DNA of 47,739 nucleotides from Schwartzia sp. (in: firmicutes) (lineage in GTDB: Bacteria > Bacillota > Negativicutes > Selenomonadales > Selenomonadaceae): NCBI GenBank assembly GCA_017383125.1, contig JAFNYY010000005.1:1-47739 (forward strand). Reading direction: 5' to 3'. The number at the start of each line of letters is the position of its first letter. The stretch's first letter is position 1. The notes beneath the pieces were generated by a model. That model was not told the DNA's origin, ran no database searches, and was given only the letters and a program-made list of their open reading frames with translations. The position numbers were made by a program, and so were the translations under genes. Below are positions 8,836 through 17,942 of this stretch, in pieces.

Positions 8836-8911
8836 GAAATATTTTACAAAATTTATAAATCTATCCCATTCTCCCACGAGCGCAGGACAAATTTACTACA
8901 TAATTTATGTC

Positions 8912-10744
8912 TTATTTGTCTGCAGCTGCCTTGATGGCATTCTTGCGGGCACGGCCACGGGTAGTATGGTCGAGGACGACCTTGCGGAGACGAACATTCT
9001 GCGGAGTGACCTCTACCATCTCGTCATCGTTGATGTATTCAAGTGCCTGCTCAAGGCTGAGGATACGGGGCGGTACAAGGCGGATAGCCTCATCGGAGGA
9101 GGAGGTACGCATATTGGAAACATGCTTTGCCTTGCAGGGGTTGATGTCGATATCCAGCTCGCGGGTATTCTCGCCGACAATCATGCCCTCATATACGGAC
9201 TGACCCGGGGAGATGAACATTACGCCGCGATCCTGGAGAGTGAAGATACCGTAGCCGGTGGTCTCACCCTGCTCAAAGGCAACGAGGGAGCCGTGGGTAC
9301 GACCCGGGATGTCGCCCTTGTATGGTACATAGCCGTGGAATACATGGTTCATGATGCCGTTGCCCTTGGTATTGGTAAGGAGCGCGGAGCGGAAACCGAT
9401 AAGGCCCCGGGCCGGGATAACGAACTCCATACGGATGTAGGAGGAAACCTCGGTCATGTTCAGCAGCTCAGCCTTGCGGCGGCCCAGCAGATCCATAACG
9501 GTACCCATGTACTCCTGGGGCACTTCGATGGTAAGGTTCTCGATAGGCTCGCAGAGCTGACCGTTAATAGTCTTGTAGATAACCTCCGGCTTCCCGACCT
9601 GCAGCTCGTAGCCCTCACGGCGCATGGTCTCAATGAGAATGGAAAGGTGTAGCTCACCGCGGCCGGAAACCTTGAAGGTATCGGCAGAGTCGGTCTCCTC
9701 TACACGGAGGCTGACATTGGTCTCTACTTCCTTGAACAGACGATCACGGATGTGACGGCTGGTTACGAACTGGCCTTCCTGACCGGCAAAGGGGCTGGTA
9801 TTGACGCCGAAGGTCATGGAAAGGGTCGGCTCATCAATATTGATGGTAGGCAGAGCCTCCGGAGCATCTGCATCGGCAACAGTCTGGCCGATGGCTACAT
9901 CGGTAAGACCGGTGAAGGCAACGATATCGCCCATGGATGCGGTCTCAACCTCGACGCGCTTCAGACCCTGATATACGAAGATTTTACCAATCTTGGCCTT
10001 CTTCTCATGATCACCGTCGGTGAGGATAACATTCTGGTTTACCCTGGCAGTACCGCGGATGATGCGGCCGATAGCTACGCGGCCTACATATTCGTCTGCC
10101 TCGAGGGTAGTAACCATCATCTGGAGCGGGCCGTCGGCATCGCCCTTCGGAGCCGGCAGCTCCTTGACCATCATGTCGAAGAGCGGGGTCAGGTCCTTGT
10201 TGTCGTCAGCCATGTCCAGCTTGGCAATACCATCACGGGCGGCGCAGTAAATAGCCGGGAAATCCAGCTGGTCATCATCGGCACCCAGCTCCATGAACAG
10301 CTCCAGAACCTCATCATAGACATCGTCTACACGCTGGTCAGGACGGTCAATCTTATTGATAACAACGATAGGCTTGAGCTTCTGCTCGAGAGCCTTTCGG
10401 AGAACATATTTCGTCTGGGGCATCGGGCCTTCAAATGCGTCAACCAGAAGGAGAACGCCGTCAACCATGTTCAGTACGCGCTCTACCTCACCGCCGAAGT
10501 CGGCGTGGCCCGGGGTGTCAACGATGTTAATCTTTACATCCTTGTACATGATAGCGGTATTCTTGGAAAGAATGGTAATACCGCGCTCACGCTCGATATC
10601 GCCGGAATCCATAACGCGCTCAGCTACCTGCTCGTTGGCGCGAAATACATGGCTCTGCTTGAGCATGGCATCGACCAGTGTGGTCTTGCCGTGGTCAACG
10701 TGAGCAATAATGGCGACATTGCGCAAATTTTCCCTGGTGGTCAT
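8912..10744 (-). CDS. typA: Ribosome-associated GTPase TypA/BipA
   Basis: Translational GTPase that binds the ribosome and assists 50S assembly and stress adaptation. 610 residues from ATG 10744 ([20 protein letters not shown]), typical for TypA. G1 is [10 protein letters not shown]2 lies in RERGITIL, G3 is [12 protein letters not shown] and G4 is NKIDRPDQR. Domain II, domain V and the TypA-specific C-terminal domain follow. AGGAGGAAGGA precedes the ATG. The frame extends upstream to 10966, but that part overlaps the promoter. Confidence 0.97.
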   Translation of the reverse strand: MTTRENLRNVAIIAHVDHGKTTLVDAMLKQSHVFRANEQVAERVMDSGDIERERGITILSKNTAIMYKDVKINIVDTPGHADFGGEVERVLNMVDGVLLLVDAFEGPMPQTKYVLRKALEQKLKPIVVINKIDRPDQRVDDVYDEVLELFMELGADDDQLDFPAIYCAARDGIAKLDMADDNKDLTPLFDMMVKELPAPKGDADGPLQMMVTTLEADEYVGRVAIGRIIRGTARVNQNVILTDGDHEKKAKIGKIFVYQGLKRVEVETASMGDIVAFTGLTDVAIGQTVADADAPEALPTINIDEPTLSMTFGVNTSPFAGQEGQFVTSRHIRDRLFKEVETNVSLRVEETDSADTFKVSGRGELHLSILIETMRREGYELQVGKPEVIYKTINGQLCEPIENLTIEVPQEYMGTVMDLLGRRKAELLNMTEVSSYIRMEFVIPARGLIGFRSALLTNTKGNGIMNHVFHGYVPYKGDIPGRTHGSLVAFEQGETTGYGIFTLQDRGVMFISPGQSVYEGMIVGENTRELDIDINPCKAKHVSNMRTSSSDEAIRLVPPRILSLEQALEYINDDEMVEVTPQNVRLRKVVLDHTTRGRARKNAIKAAADK

Positions 10745-10883
10745 TTGAAAATCCTTCCTCCTGTTACTTTCTACATTAAATGCTACTCTTACGCAAAAGC
10801 GTGTTTTGACAAATAGGCTACTGACCGAAAAAGGCACACAAAATAATAAGCACACCATGGAACTTCTCGTGTCAGCAAATTTC

Positions 10884-10912
10884 ATAATATTATATTCTTT
10901 TTTTGGTGTCAA
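10884..10912 (-). promoter_or_regulatory. Strong sigma-70 promoter for typA
   Basis: Perfect TTGACA (10907-10912 on the minus strand), a 17-base spacer and TATTAT (10884-10889). The leader to the typA start would be about 130 bases. Confidence 0.75.
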
Positions 10913-10960
10913 CAGTTTTCTGTATAGTTGAGCCGTCGCCCAGCAAACGGCCGCCCCGTA

Positions 10961-10988
10961 TTGCATAAATTCCCCCTTGTGATAGAAT
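10961..10988 (+). promoter_or_regulatory. Promoter for the acidic duplicated protein gene
   Basis: TTGCAT (10961-10966), a 16-base spacer and TAGAAT (10983-10988), reading right, divergent from the typA promoter. Confidence 0.5.
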
Positions 10989-11027
10989 GGAAGTCAGGGA
11001 AAATACCGGTGTATTGGAGGTATGCAA

Positions 11028-11741
11028 GTGGAGAACTGGGAAATTCCAGGGCCGGCTGCCACGGCTGACAGTACCCTGAAGGATTACATGGTTTCGGTAA
11101 TGGAAAGCTCTTTTTACTTTGAAAACCATGCATTTGGCAGCACCCTAAAGGAATACGCAAATTCCTTTGAAATAGATGCCTACTATGCTGCCGAGGATGA
11201 TGACTCAGGCTTCTGCCCCATTCGGGAGGATGATGCCATCGTTGAAATCACGGTGTCCATTGACGAGGGCACCTGCTGTCTCGGCTTTGTTTTCGATTCG
11301 GAGGAGGAGTACGGTGTCTTCAGCCTCTGCTATGCCCACGACGGCGAAGCCTCCTTTGATGACCCCGAAGCAGCCATGTCCGTGCTGGAGCCTTATTTTG
11401 CCGAGGCTGAGCTCAACCGCCTCATTGATTTCGTCATGACCAGCTCCTACTATTTTGACGATCTCCCCTTCGGAGAAACAATCCGCCATTGTGCCGATGA
11501 ATTCACCATTGAGGCCGGATTCGCCGAGGAGGACTCTGACGCCGGTATGTGCTCCGTTGCCGAAGGCGAAGGACTCGTCATGATAGAGGCAGTCGCCGCC
11601 GGCCAGCGCTTCTACATGGAGTTCGTCTTCAAAGCGGAGGACGATTACGGCACCTTCTATATGTGCTACGGAGAAGTTGATGAGGAGCCGGTGGAGGACT
11701 TCGATGAATTTATTGCGGCTCTGGAGCCTTTTTTCGGGTAA
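11028..11741 (+). CDS. Acidic protein with two tandem copies of an unknown domain
   Basis: 237 residues, very rich in Asp and Glu. Residues about 12-118 and 125-235 are two copies of one module. Each starts with a helix ending in SSFYFEN or SSYYFDD, then FGSTLKEYANSFEIDA or FGETIRHCADEFTIEA, and ends LEPYF or LEPFF. No signal peptide or membrane segment is seen, so it is probably cytoplasmic. GTG 11028 lies seven bases from GGAGG; ATG 11022 is only one base away and so less likely. Family and function not recognised. It stands alone with its own promoter. Confidence 0.8.
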   Translation: MENWEIPGPAATADSTLKDYMVSVMESSFYFENHAFGSTLKEYANSFEIDAYYAAEDDDSGFCPIREDDAIVEITVSIDEGTCCLGFVFDSEEEYGVFSLCYAHDGEASFDDPEAAMSVLEPYFAEAELNRLIDFVMTSSYYFDDLPFGETIRHCADEFTIEAGFAEEDSDAGMCSVAEGEGLVMIEAVAAGQRFYMEFVFKAEDDYGTFYMCYGEVDEEPVEDFDEFIAALEPFFG

Positions 11742-11749
11742 GTACTATT

Positions 11750-11797
11750 ACCCCTCCGACTTAGCTTCCCTCAGCCACCTCCCCTAAAGGGGCGACT
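11750..11797. repeat. Partial copy of the GC-rich intergenic repeat
   Basis: ACCCCTCCGACTTAGCTTCC followed by CACCTCCCCTAAAGGGGCGA matches the left half of the 2866-2986 element. It sits between two convergent genes (11028-11741 and pdxR). Confidence 0.55.
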
Positions 11798-11804
11798 TTA
11801 TGGG

Positions 11805-13217
11805 TTACTTTCTAAGCTTTACGACCTCTTTACTTATGAGGTTAACCGCTGTCACAATCTGCTCTGCCGATAATGAAGAGTAGTTTATAAGGAAATCATG
11901 CTGGCTCCTGTTTTCCTCCTGCCAGCAGTACTCCGACAATCCCCGGAGCCTCACTCCCTGACGCTCCATTATGCCGGAGAATTCCTCATCGGTGCAGGGG
12001 ATATCCAGCCGCAGCAGGAAATGCAGTCCTGCATCCTCCTCCAGTATCTCTGCAAAGGCAGCCATCGGGCTGCCTTTTATTGTTTCTGTCAGAAGGTCCC
12101 TCTGCTTCCGGTAGAAATTTCTCATCCGGTTGATGTGTTTCTCGAAATAGCCCTTCTCAATAAATTTCGCCGCCGTCAGCTGGATTATTGTCGTTACCGG
12201 GCAGGAGTAGAAGGAAAGCCGCCGGTAATACTCGCTCATCAGATGCTTAGGCAGTACCATATAGCTCATTCGTATTGTGTTGGAAATGGACTTTGAGAAG
12301 GTATTCATATATATGACCCGTTCATTCACATCAATGCTCATAAGTGTAGGTATCGGCTTCCCCGTCATCCGGAATTCGCTGTCATAATCATCCTCGATGA
12401 TATATCTGTCCTCCCCCCTGGATGCCCAGCCCAGCAGTTCATACCGCCGGCTTATAGGCGTTATCCTTCCCGTGGGGAACTGATGCGACGGCGATATGTG
12501 CGCCACCTGCACCTTCTCCTTCTCAAGCTGCTCCACACATATACCGCTGCTATCCAGCGGGATATGACGCACCTTTGCCCTGCTGGCTTCGTAGACTCTT
12601 GCTGTCTTGGGAAAACCAGGATCCTCGACTCCGTAGATTTTTTCCTGTCCAAGCAGCTGCACCAGCTGTCCGTAAAGGTACTCCGTCCCGGCTCCGATGA
12701 TTATCTGCTCCGGGTCAACGGTCATATTGCGAAAGGCGAGCAGATACCCGGCTATTGCCCTGCGCAGTACAAGAGCGCCGCCGCTGGGGGGCATTACAAG
12801 CAGCTCCTCCTGATAGTCCGACAGGCACTCCCTCAACAGCTTTGACCACACCGTGAAGGGAAACATCCCGATATTGGAGCCGTTGCCGGAGAAATCTGCC
12901 AGATATTGCCGGGACTCTCCCGTCACGGCTGCATTCTCTCCGGTGATACTCCCCGGCCGCTTCTCTGCCCGACTGCTTATGTCCGCTGCAAAAAAACCCT
13001 TCTTGGGGATGGAATAAATATATCCCTCATCGATGAGCTGATTGTAGGCATTCTCCACGGTAATGACACTTATACCCAGATTTTTCGCGAAACTCCGCTT
13101 GGAGGGCAGCTTCTCCCCCGGTCTTATACGGCGGGAGATTATGTCCTTTTTCACACATTTATACAGATGCTCATAGAGCGAATCTGACCCTATATCCTCA
13201 AAAGAATAAGTCAACAT
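11805..13217 (-). CDS. pdxR: MocR/GntR-type regulator with aminotransferase domain (PdxR-like)
   Basis: 470 residues. The N-terminal winged helix-turn-helix (about 1-75, GEKLPSKRSFAKNLGISVITVENAYNQL) is joined to a fold-type I aminotransferase-like domain. That domain has the PLP region IEDDYDSEFR and the lysine segment NTFSKSISNTIRMSYMV. It reads away from pdxS, so it is very probably the PLP-sensing activator of pdxST and repressor of its own gene. I chose ATG 13217; the frame extends to 13508 only by running through the shared promoter region into pdxS. Confidence 0.88.
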   Translation of the reverse strand: MLTYSFEDIGSDSLYEHLYKCVKKDIISRRIRPGEKLPSKRSFAKNLGISVITVENAYNQLIDEGYIYSIPKKGFFAADISSRAEKRPGSITGENAAVTGESRQYLADFSGNGSNIGMFPFTVWSKLLRECLSDYQEELLVMPPSGGALVLRRAIAGYLLAFRNMTVDPEQIIIGAGTEYLYGQLVQLLGQEKIYGVEDPGFPKTARVYEASRAKVRHIPLDSSGICVEQLEKEKVQVAHISPSHQFPTGRITPISRRYELLGWASRGEDRYIIEDDYDSEFRMTGKPIPTLMSIDVNERVIYMNTFSKSISNTIRMSYMVLPKHLMSEYYRRLSFYSCPVTTIIQLTAAKFIEKGYFEKHINRMRNFYRKQRDLLTETIKGSPMAAFAEILEEDAGLHFLLRLDIPCTDEEFSGIMERQGVRLRGLSEYCWQEENRSQHDFLINYSSLSAEQIVTAVNLISKEVVKLRK

Positions 13218-13273
13218 TTCCCCATTATCCTCGTTTCTGACCTTTCTGAATATATCCAATCTGATTATTTCTT

Positions 13274-13316
13274 TATGGTCAGTTTTATTATACTGTATTG
13301 GCCATAGAAATTGCAA
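13274..13316. promoter_or_regulatory. Divergent pdxR/pdxS promoter with PdxR-type inverted repeat
   Basis: Minus-strand TTGCAA (13311-13316) and TATAAT (13287-13292), 18 bases apart, form a good pdxR promoter. An inverted repeat, TATGGTCA (13274-13281) and TGGCCATA (13299-13306), straddles it with centres 25 bases apart. The arrangement fits binding by a MocR dimer controlling both genes. Confidence 0.55.
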
Positions 13317-13417
13317 TGCGATTCCTCCCCCTGCCCTTCGGGTATCTCCCGCCGGACAAATGCCGACAACGGCAATCGGGACATCAAACTGCTGCATTAC
13401 AGAAAAGAGGATGTAAA

Positions 13418-14293
13418 ATGACGAACGAACGCTATGAACTGAACAAAAATCTCGCCCAAATGCTGAAGGGCGGCGTAATAATGGATGTAACAACCCCGGA
13501 GCAGGCAAAGATTGCCGAAGCCGCCGGAGCCTGCGCCGTCATGGCCCTTGAGCGGATTCCTGCCGACATCCGGGCCGCCGGCGGTGTTTCCCGCATGAGT
13601 GATCCCAAGATGATACGGGGCATTCAGGAGGCTGTGTCTATCCCCGTCATGGCCAAATGCCGTATCGGTCACTTCGCTGAAGCCCAGATTCTCGAAGCCA
13701 TCGAGATTGACTACATCGACGAAAGCGAAGTCCTCTCCCCCGCCGACGATGTGTACCACATCGACAAGACCAAATTCAAGGTTCCCTTTGTCTGCGGAGC
13801 GAAGGATTTAGGTGAAGCTCTCCGCCGCATAAACGAGGGTGCCGCCATGATTCGTACCAAGGGAGAACCGGGTACCGGCGATATCGTGCAGGCCGTCCGT
13901 CATATGCGGATGATGAACAGTCAGATTGCCAAACTCACCGCCCTCCGGGAAGATGAGCTGTTCAACGCGGCAAAGGAGCTGCAGGTTCCCTACGATCTCG
14001 TACAGTATGTCCATGAGAAGGGCAGGCTCCCGGTGGTCAATTTTGCCGCCGGCGGTGTCGCCACCCCCGCCGATGCCGCTCTCATGATGCAGCTGGGCGC
14101 CGAAGGAGTATTCGTCGGCTCCGGCATCTTCAAATCCGGCAATCCGGAGAAGCGGGCCAACGCCATCGTCAAGGCTGTAACGAACTACAAGGATGCCGCC
14201 ATGCTGGCAGCCCTCTCCGAAGACCTTGGTGAAGCAATGGTCGGCATCAACGAAAGTGAGATTCAGCTGCTGATGGCTGAAAGAGGCAAATAA
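13418..14293 (+). CDS. pdxS: Pyridoxal 5'-phosphate synthase subunit PdxS
   Basis: Synthase subunit of the deoxyxylulose-5-phosphate-independent PLP pathway. It joins ribose 5-phosphate, glyceraldehyde 3-phosphate and ammonia from PdxT. 291 residues, canonical start [15 protein letters not shown]. The active-site lysine is in [10 protein letters not shown], and the phosphate-binding [12 protein letters not shown] motif is intact. GAGG precedes ATG 13418 by seven bases. The stop overlaps the pdxT start (TAATG). The region is C-rich on the coding strand, consistent with its lying on the lagging strand. Confidence 0.97.
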   Translation: MTNERYELNKNLAQMLKGGVIMDVTTPEQAKIAEAAGACAVMALERIPADIRAAGGVSRMSDPKMIRGIQEAVSIPVMAKCRIGHFAEAQILEAIEIDYIDESEVLSPADDVYHIDKTKFKVPFVCGAKDLGEALRRINEGAAMIRTKGEPGTGDIVQAVRHMRMMNSQIAKLTALREDELFNAAKELQVPYDLVQYVHEKGRLPVVNFAAGGVATPADAALMMQLGAEGVFVGSGIFKSGNPEKRANAIVKAVTNYKDAAMLAALSEDLGEAMVGINESEIQLLMAERGK

Positions 14294-14853
14294 TGGCCAT
14301 CGGAATTGTAGCAGTTCAGGGCGCATTCCTTGAACACGAAAAAATTCTGGACCGGCTGGGGATAGAGTATGCCGAGCTTCGTCAAAAATCAGACCTTGAC
14401 AGAGAATACGACGGCCTCATCCTACCGGGAGGCGAAAGCACCGTACAGGGCAAGCTCCTGAAGGAACTGGATATGTTCGACACGCTGAGGGGATGGATTG
14501 CTGCCGACATGCCGGTGCTGGCTACCTGTGCCGGAATGATTCTTCTAGCGGAGAAGCTTTCCAACGATGACAAAGAATATTTCCGGTCTATCCCCATGAC
14601 CGTACGGCGCAATGCCTATGGCCGCCAGGTGGGCAGCTTTCACACTGCCGCCGCCTTCGGGGATAAGGGTGTCATCCCTATGACCTTCATCCGGGCGCCC
14701 TTTGTCGAATCTGCCGCTCCGGAGGCAGAAATTCTGTCCGTCGTGGACGGAAACATCGTCGGTGTCAGATACAAAAATCAGATTGCCCTGGCCTTCCACC
14801 CGGAGCTTGACGACGATCTGACAGTTCATCAGGCATTTATAGGTATGATATAA
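14293..14853 (+). CDS. pdxT: Pyridoxal 5'-phosphate synthase glutaminase subunit PdxT
   Basis: Class I glutamine amidotransferase that supplies ammonia to PdxS. 186 residues. Motifs: GVxAVQGAFLEHE at the N-terminus, LPGGESTVQ, the nucleophile cysteine in ATCAGMIL (about residue 78), and the catalytic His-Glu pair in AFHPEL near the C-terminus. It overlaps pdxS by one base and so is translationally coupled. The terminator at 14982-15026 lies downstream. Confidence 0.96.
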   Translation: MAIGIVAVQGAFLEHEKILDRLGIEYAELRQKSDLDREYDGLILPGGESTVQGKLLKELDMFDTLRGWIAADMPVLATCAGMILLAEKLSNDDKEYFRSIPMTVRRNAYGRQVGSFHTAAAFGDKGVIPMTFIRAPFVESAAPEAEILSVVDGNIVGVRYKNQIALAFHPELDDDLTVHQAFIGMI

Positions 14854-14981
14854 AACGAAAAAATGCAAGCGTACCCGCTGACAAGGATTCGCCATCCTAA
14901 CGCCAGGGCAGGAATAAAGCCTTGATCTTCCTTTCCTGGACGCCCCCTTTTCTTGCCGTCGGTGTATGCATCATCTGAAAT

Positions 14982-15026
14982 AAAAATCCGCAGCTGTTCA
15001 CATTTCGTGAAGGTCTGCGGATTTTT
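14982..15026. terminator. Bidirectional terminator between pdxT and the serC operon
   Basis: Perfect 12-bp arms AAAAATCCGCAG (14982-14993) and CTGCGGATTTTT (15015-15026). A run of T follows the stem in both directions, so it serves the convergent pdxST and serC-serA-DUF1015 transcripts. Confidence 0.85.
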
Positions 15027-15049
15027 GTTTCCAGCTTTATCTGTACTGG

Positions 15050-16282
15050 TTATTTAATTCGTCTCGCTTCCAGATAATAGCGCTTTTCCTTCGCATGACC
15101 GATGGAGAAGGTCTTCCGGGGAAGCGCACCCTGCGCCTGAATGGAGTCGAAGAGCGCACCCTTATCGAAGGGCGGCAGGATAAGGCCGAGGGTATCAGGT
15201 GCCTTTGCCAGCTCCTCTACAGTATCCTCTCCGTGGATGTAGTCTATGCTGCCATCATGCTCAGAGAGATAAGCGTCCAGGAAGTCCTGCACAATCTTGA
15301 CTGTCAGCTTGCCCTTGGTGGGGTCGACTTTTATCGTGCCATGCTCGGCTCCGGCCACCCATGACAGAGGATACCCCTCTGCCGCACCGATTTCAGCCTG
15401 CAGCTTATCAAGCAGACCCTTCACATCACAGCTGGCGATGACACGATGGATAGGCTCAAATTCCTGTGCCTCGTCCTGTATGTTTTCGATTTCTACCATC
15501 GCGTAGCGGGAGGGATGCTTAGCCGCCTCCTCTGGACTCAGCTTGGCCTTGACCGCTTCATAGCAGGCCTTGGCTGTGGCCAGAGAGTGATTGCCGTCGC
15601 CTACCGCCAGCACCACGGGAGCCTGTCCCTGATACTTGGCATTGCACTTTGCTTCATATCCGGCAAAGAGGTCGTCTACCGCTGCTTTCGCCTCGCCGCT
15701 GATGAGCCAGCCGGTAATATGGCCGCCGCCGCACATCAGGTCGAAGTCGTACAGCACCGGATAACTCCCCTTGTTGGCCTCGCAGTTCCCCAGCAATGTA
15801 TCCTCTGTCTCATCGCAGAACAGAATGATATGGGGCAGCTCCACCGGAGCATTCTCACGGATAGCGACCCGAGGCGGTATACGCTCCAGTACCGTCTGCT
15901 CCGTTGCCCGGATTGAGCAGCTGGCATCTGACTTGTAGCTGTACTGCTCCAAATCTATTACGCCCAGCAGACCGCGACGGATTTTACCGTTCAGCAGAGT
16001 CCGCTCTACATATACATAGCTGTCGGCACAGCACCGGAACACCCCCTGCTCCAGATAGCTCTCCATATTGGCATTGATTTGGGGAATCAGCTTCTCATAG
16101 CCCGGCTGCAGCCGGCACTCCGGCAGCACCAGTCTGAGGGTACTGGGAGCATCACCTACATTATCCTCTACCTCCTGCCAATATTCCGGCTGGGAGGTGA
16201 ACTGGTCGCAGGCAATGACCGACCAGCGGAAAAAATCCTCTATCTTCGGCAAAAGAATATCGGTTGCAGTAAACAAATTCAT
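15050..16282 (-). CDS. DUF1015 family protein
   Basis: 410 residues, matching the DUF1015 family: N-terminal ATDILLPK, the middle segment GLLGVIDLEQYSY, and the conserved VLAVGDGNHSLATAKACYE. The biochemical role of the family is not established. It is often found beside serA and serC in Firmicutes, as here, 31 bases after serA. That position suggests a link to serine or phosphoserine metabolism, which is inference. GAGGT precedes the ATG. Confidence 0.9.
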   Translation of the reverse strand: MNLFTATDILLPKIEDFFRWSVIACDQFTSQPEYWQEVEDNVGDAPSTLRLVLPECRLQPGYEKLIPQINANMESYLEQGVFRCCADSYVYVERTLLNGKIRRGLLGVIDLEQYSYKSDASCSIRATEQTVLERIPPRVAIRENAPVELPHIILFCDETEDTLLGNCEANKGSYPVLYDFDLMCGGGHITGWLISGEAKAAVDDLFAGYEAKCNAKYQGQAPVVLAVGDGNHSLATAKACYEAVKAKLSPEEAAKHPSRYAMVEIENIQDEAQEFEPIHRVIASCDVKGLLDKLQAEIGAAEGYPLSWVAGAEHGTIKVDPTKGKLTVKIVQDFLDAYLSEHDGSIDYIHGEDTVEELAKAPDTLGLILPPFDKGALFDSIQAQGALPRKTFSIGHAKEKRYYLEARRIK

Positions 16283-16313
16283 TGACTTACCTCAAATTCA
16301 AAACTGCTGATTA

Positions 16314-17906
16314 TCAATGGCGGCAGTCGATGAGCTTAACATCGAGGATGCCTTCTATGCCGCGAAGCTGCAGCATGATGTTATTGGGAATGTCATCTCC
16401 CACGGCAATGGCCATGATATTGGTGCCATCCTGAAGGGTCTTGCCTACCACCATGCCGTTGATGTTTATTCCGGCACCGCCGAGAATGGTTGCCATCTGA
16501 CCAATCATGTTCGGACGGTCAGCATGGGGCAGAAGCAGAAGAATACCCTTGGGGGAGAAGTCTACATGGTAATCGTCAATGCGGACAATCTTCGGCTCCT
16601 TGCCGTCAAAGAGGGTACCCATGACGGTATGCTCACCCTTGTTGGTGACGACCTTCAGTTTGATGGTGGTGCTGAAATAGCCCTGCTTATGGGATTTGAT
16701 TTCACGGACATCTATATTGCGACGCTTAGCCAGCTGCGGAGCGTTGACGAAGTTTACGCTTTCCTGCAGGATGGGATTCAGCAGGCCCTTTATGACAGCG
16801 GTGCTGAGAGCCTGTACCTCGGTCTCAGCCAGCTCGCCGGTATACTCTATCTCTACCTCGCTGATGGGGCCTTCGGCAAGGTAAATACCGATGTTGCCGA
16901 TACGCTCTGCCAGCGGGAAATACGGCTGAATGACCTGAGCGACCTCACGGGGGATGGGGCTCATATTGACCGCGGTCATGACAGGGCGACCCTCCAGCGC
17001 CTCAATAACGCCATGAGCACCGTCTACGGAAACGCTGATCTGTGCCTCGACAGTGGAAGCGCCAAGATGCGGAGTCTGAACAACATTGAACATGCCGAGG
17101 AACGGATTGCTATCAGCGGTCAGCGGCTCCTTCGGATAAACATCGATAGCCGCGCCGGCGATTTTACCGGATTTCAGAGCGGCAGCGACAGCATCTGCAT
17201 CCATGCACTTGCCCCGGGCAACATTGATGAAGCGCACGCCGTCTTTCATCTTGGCGATGGCTTCAGCGTTAATCATATTGGTGGTCTCTTTGGTCAGCGG
17301 AGTGTGGATAGTGATATAGTCGGAGGTAGCCAGCAGAGTATCAAGGTCTACCAGCTTGACGCCTACCTGATGGGCACGCTCCTCGGTGATATACGGGTCG
17401 TAGCCGATGGTAGTCATTTCCATAGCCTGCATACGCTTTGCTACGCGGCTGCCGATACGGCCGACACCGATGATACCCAGGGTCTTGCCCTGAAGCTGGA
17501 CGCCGTCAAAGCTCTTTCTGTCCCACTTGCCCTCCTGGATGGACTGATGGGCCTGGGGAATATGACGGGTGATGGCCATAATCATGGCGCAGGTATGCTC
17601 AGTAGCCGCAATGGTATTGGACTCCGGAGTATTGCAGACCACGATGCCCCGGGCAGTAGCTGCCGGAATATCTATATTGTCTACACCTACGCCGCAGCGG
17701 CCGATTACTTTCAAATTGGTTCCTGCATCAATCAGACGCTTGGTGAAGCGAATCTGACTGCGGGTCAGCATGGCATCGTACTCACCGATAATCTTGACCA
17801 GCTCGTCCTCGCTGAGGTTGGGCATTACATCTACTTCAAACTCAGGATGCTTCTTCAGGACTTCTACGCCGGCCGGGCTTACATCATTCGATACAAATAT
17901 TTTCAT
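16314..17906 (-). CDS. serA: D-3-phosphoglycerate dehydrogenase
   Basis: First step of serine synthesis, NAD-dependent oxidation of 3-phosphoglycerate. 530 residues, the long form. The Rossmann domain has GIIGVGRIGSRVAKRM. Active-site residues lie in NVARGKCMD, DVYPKEPL and QTPHLGAST. The allosteric substrate-binding region (about 330-450) and a C-terminal ACT domain (about 455-530, for serine feedback) follow. AGGAGG precedes ATG 17906. It lies 36 bases after serC, in the same T-box-controlled transcript. The huge antisense frame across serA and serC is a codon-bias shadow. Confidence 0.97.
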   Translation of the reverse strand: MKIFVSNDVSPAGVEVLKKHPEFEVDVMPNLSEDELVKIIGEYDAMLTRSQIRFTKRLIDAGTNLKVIGRCGVGVDNIDIPAATARGIVVCNTPESNTIAATEHTCAMIMAITRHIPQAHQSIQEGKWDRKSFDGVQLQGKTLGIIGVGRIGSRVAKRMQAMEMTTIGYDPYITEERAHQVGVKLVDLDTLLATSDYITIHTPLTKETTNMINAEAIAKMKDGVRFINVARGKCMDADAVAAALKSGKIAGAAIDVYPKEPLTADSNPFLGMFNVVQTPHLGASTVEAQISVSVDGAHGVIEALEGRPVMTAVNMSPIPREVAQVIQPYFPLAERIGNIGIYLAEGPISEVEIEYTGELAETEVQALSTAVIKGLLNPILQESVNFVNAPQLAKRRNIDVREIKSHKQGYFSTTIKLKVVTNKGEHTVMGTLFDGKEPKIVRIDDYHVDFSPKGILLLLPHADRPNMIGQMATILGGAGININGMVVGKTLQDGTNIMAIAVGDDIPNNIMLQLRGIEGILDVKLIDCRH

Positions 17907-17942
17907 GTTATTTTCCTCCTATATAACACAGATAATATCAGA

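Noticed and set aside
9752-10816. A 354-codon plus-strand frame
   Set aside because: It is antisense to typA, whose GTPase motifs are all intact; there are no independent gene signals.
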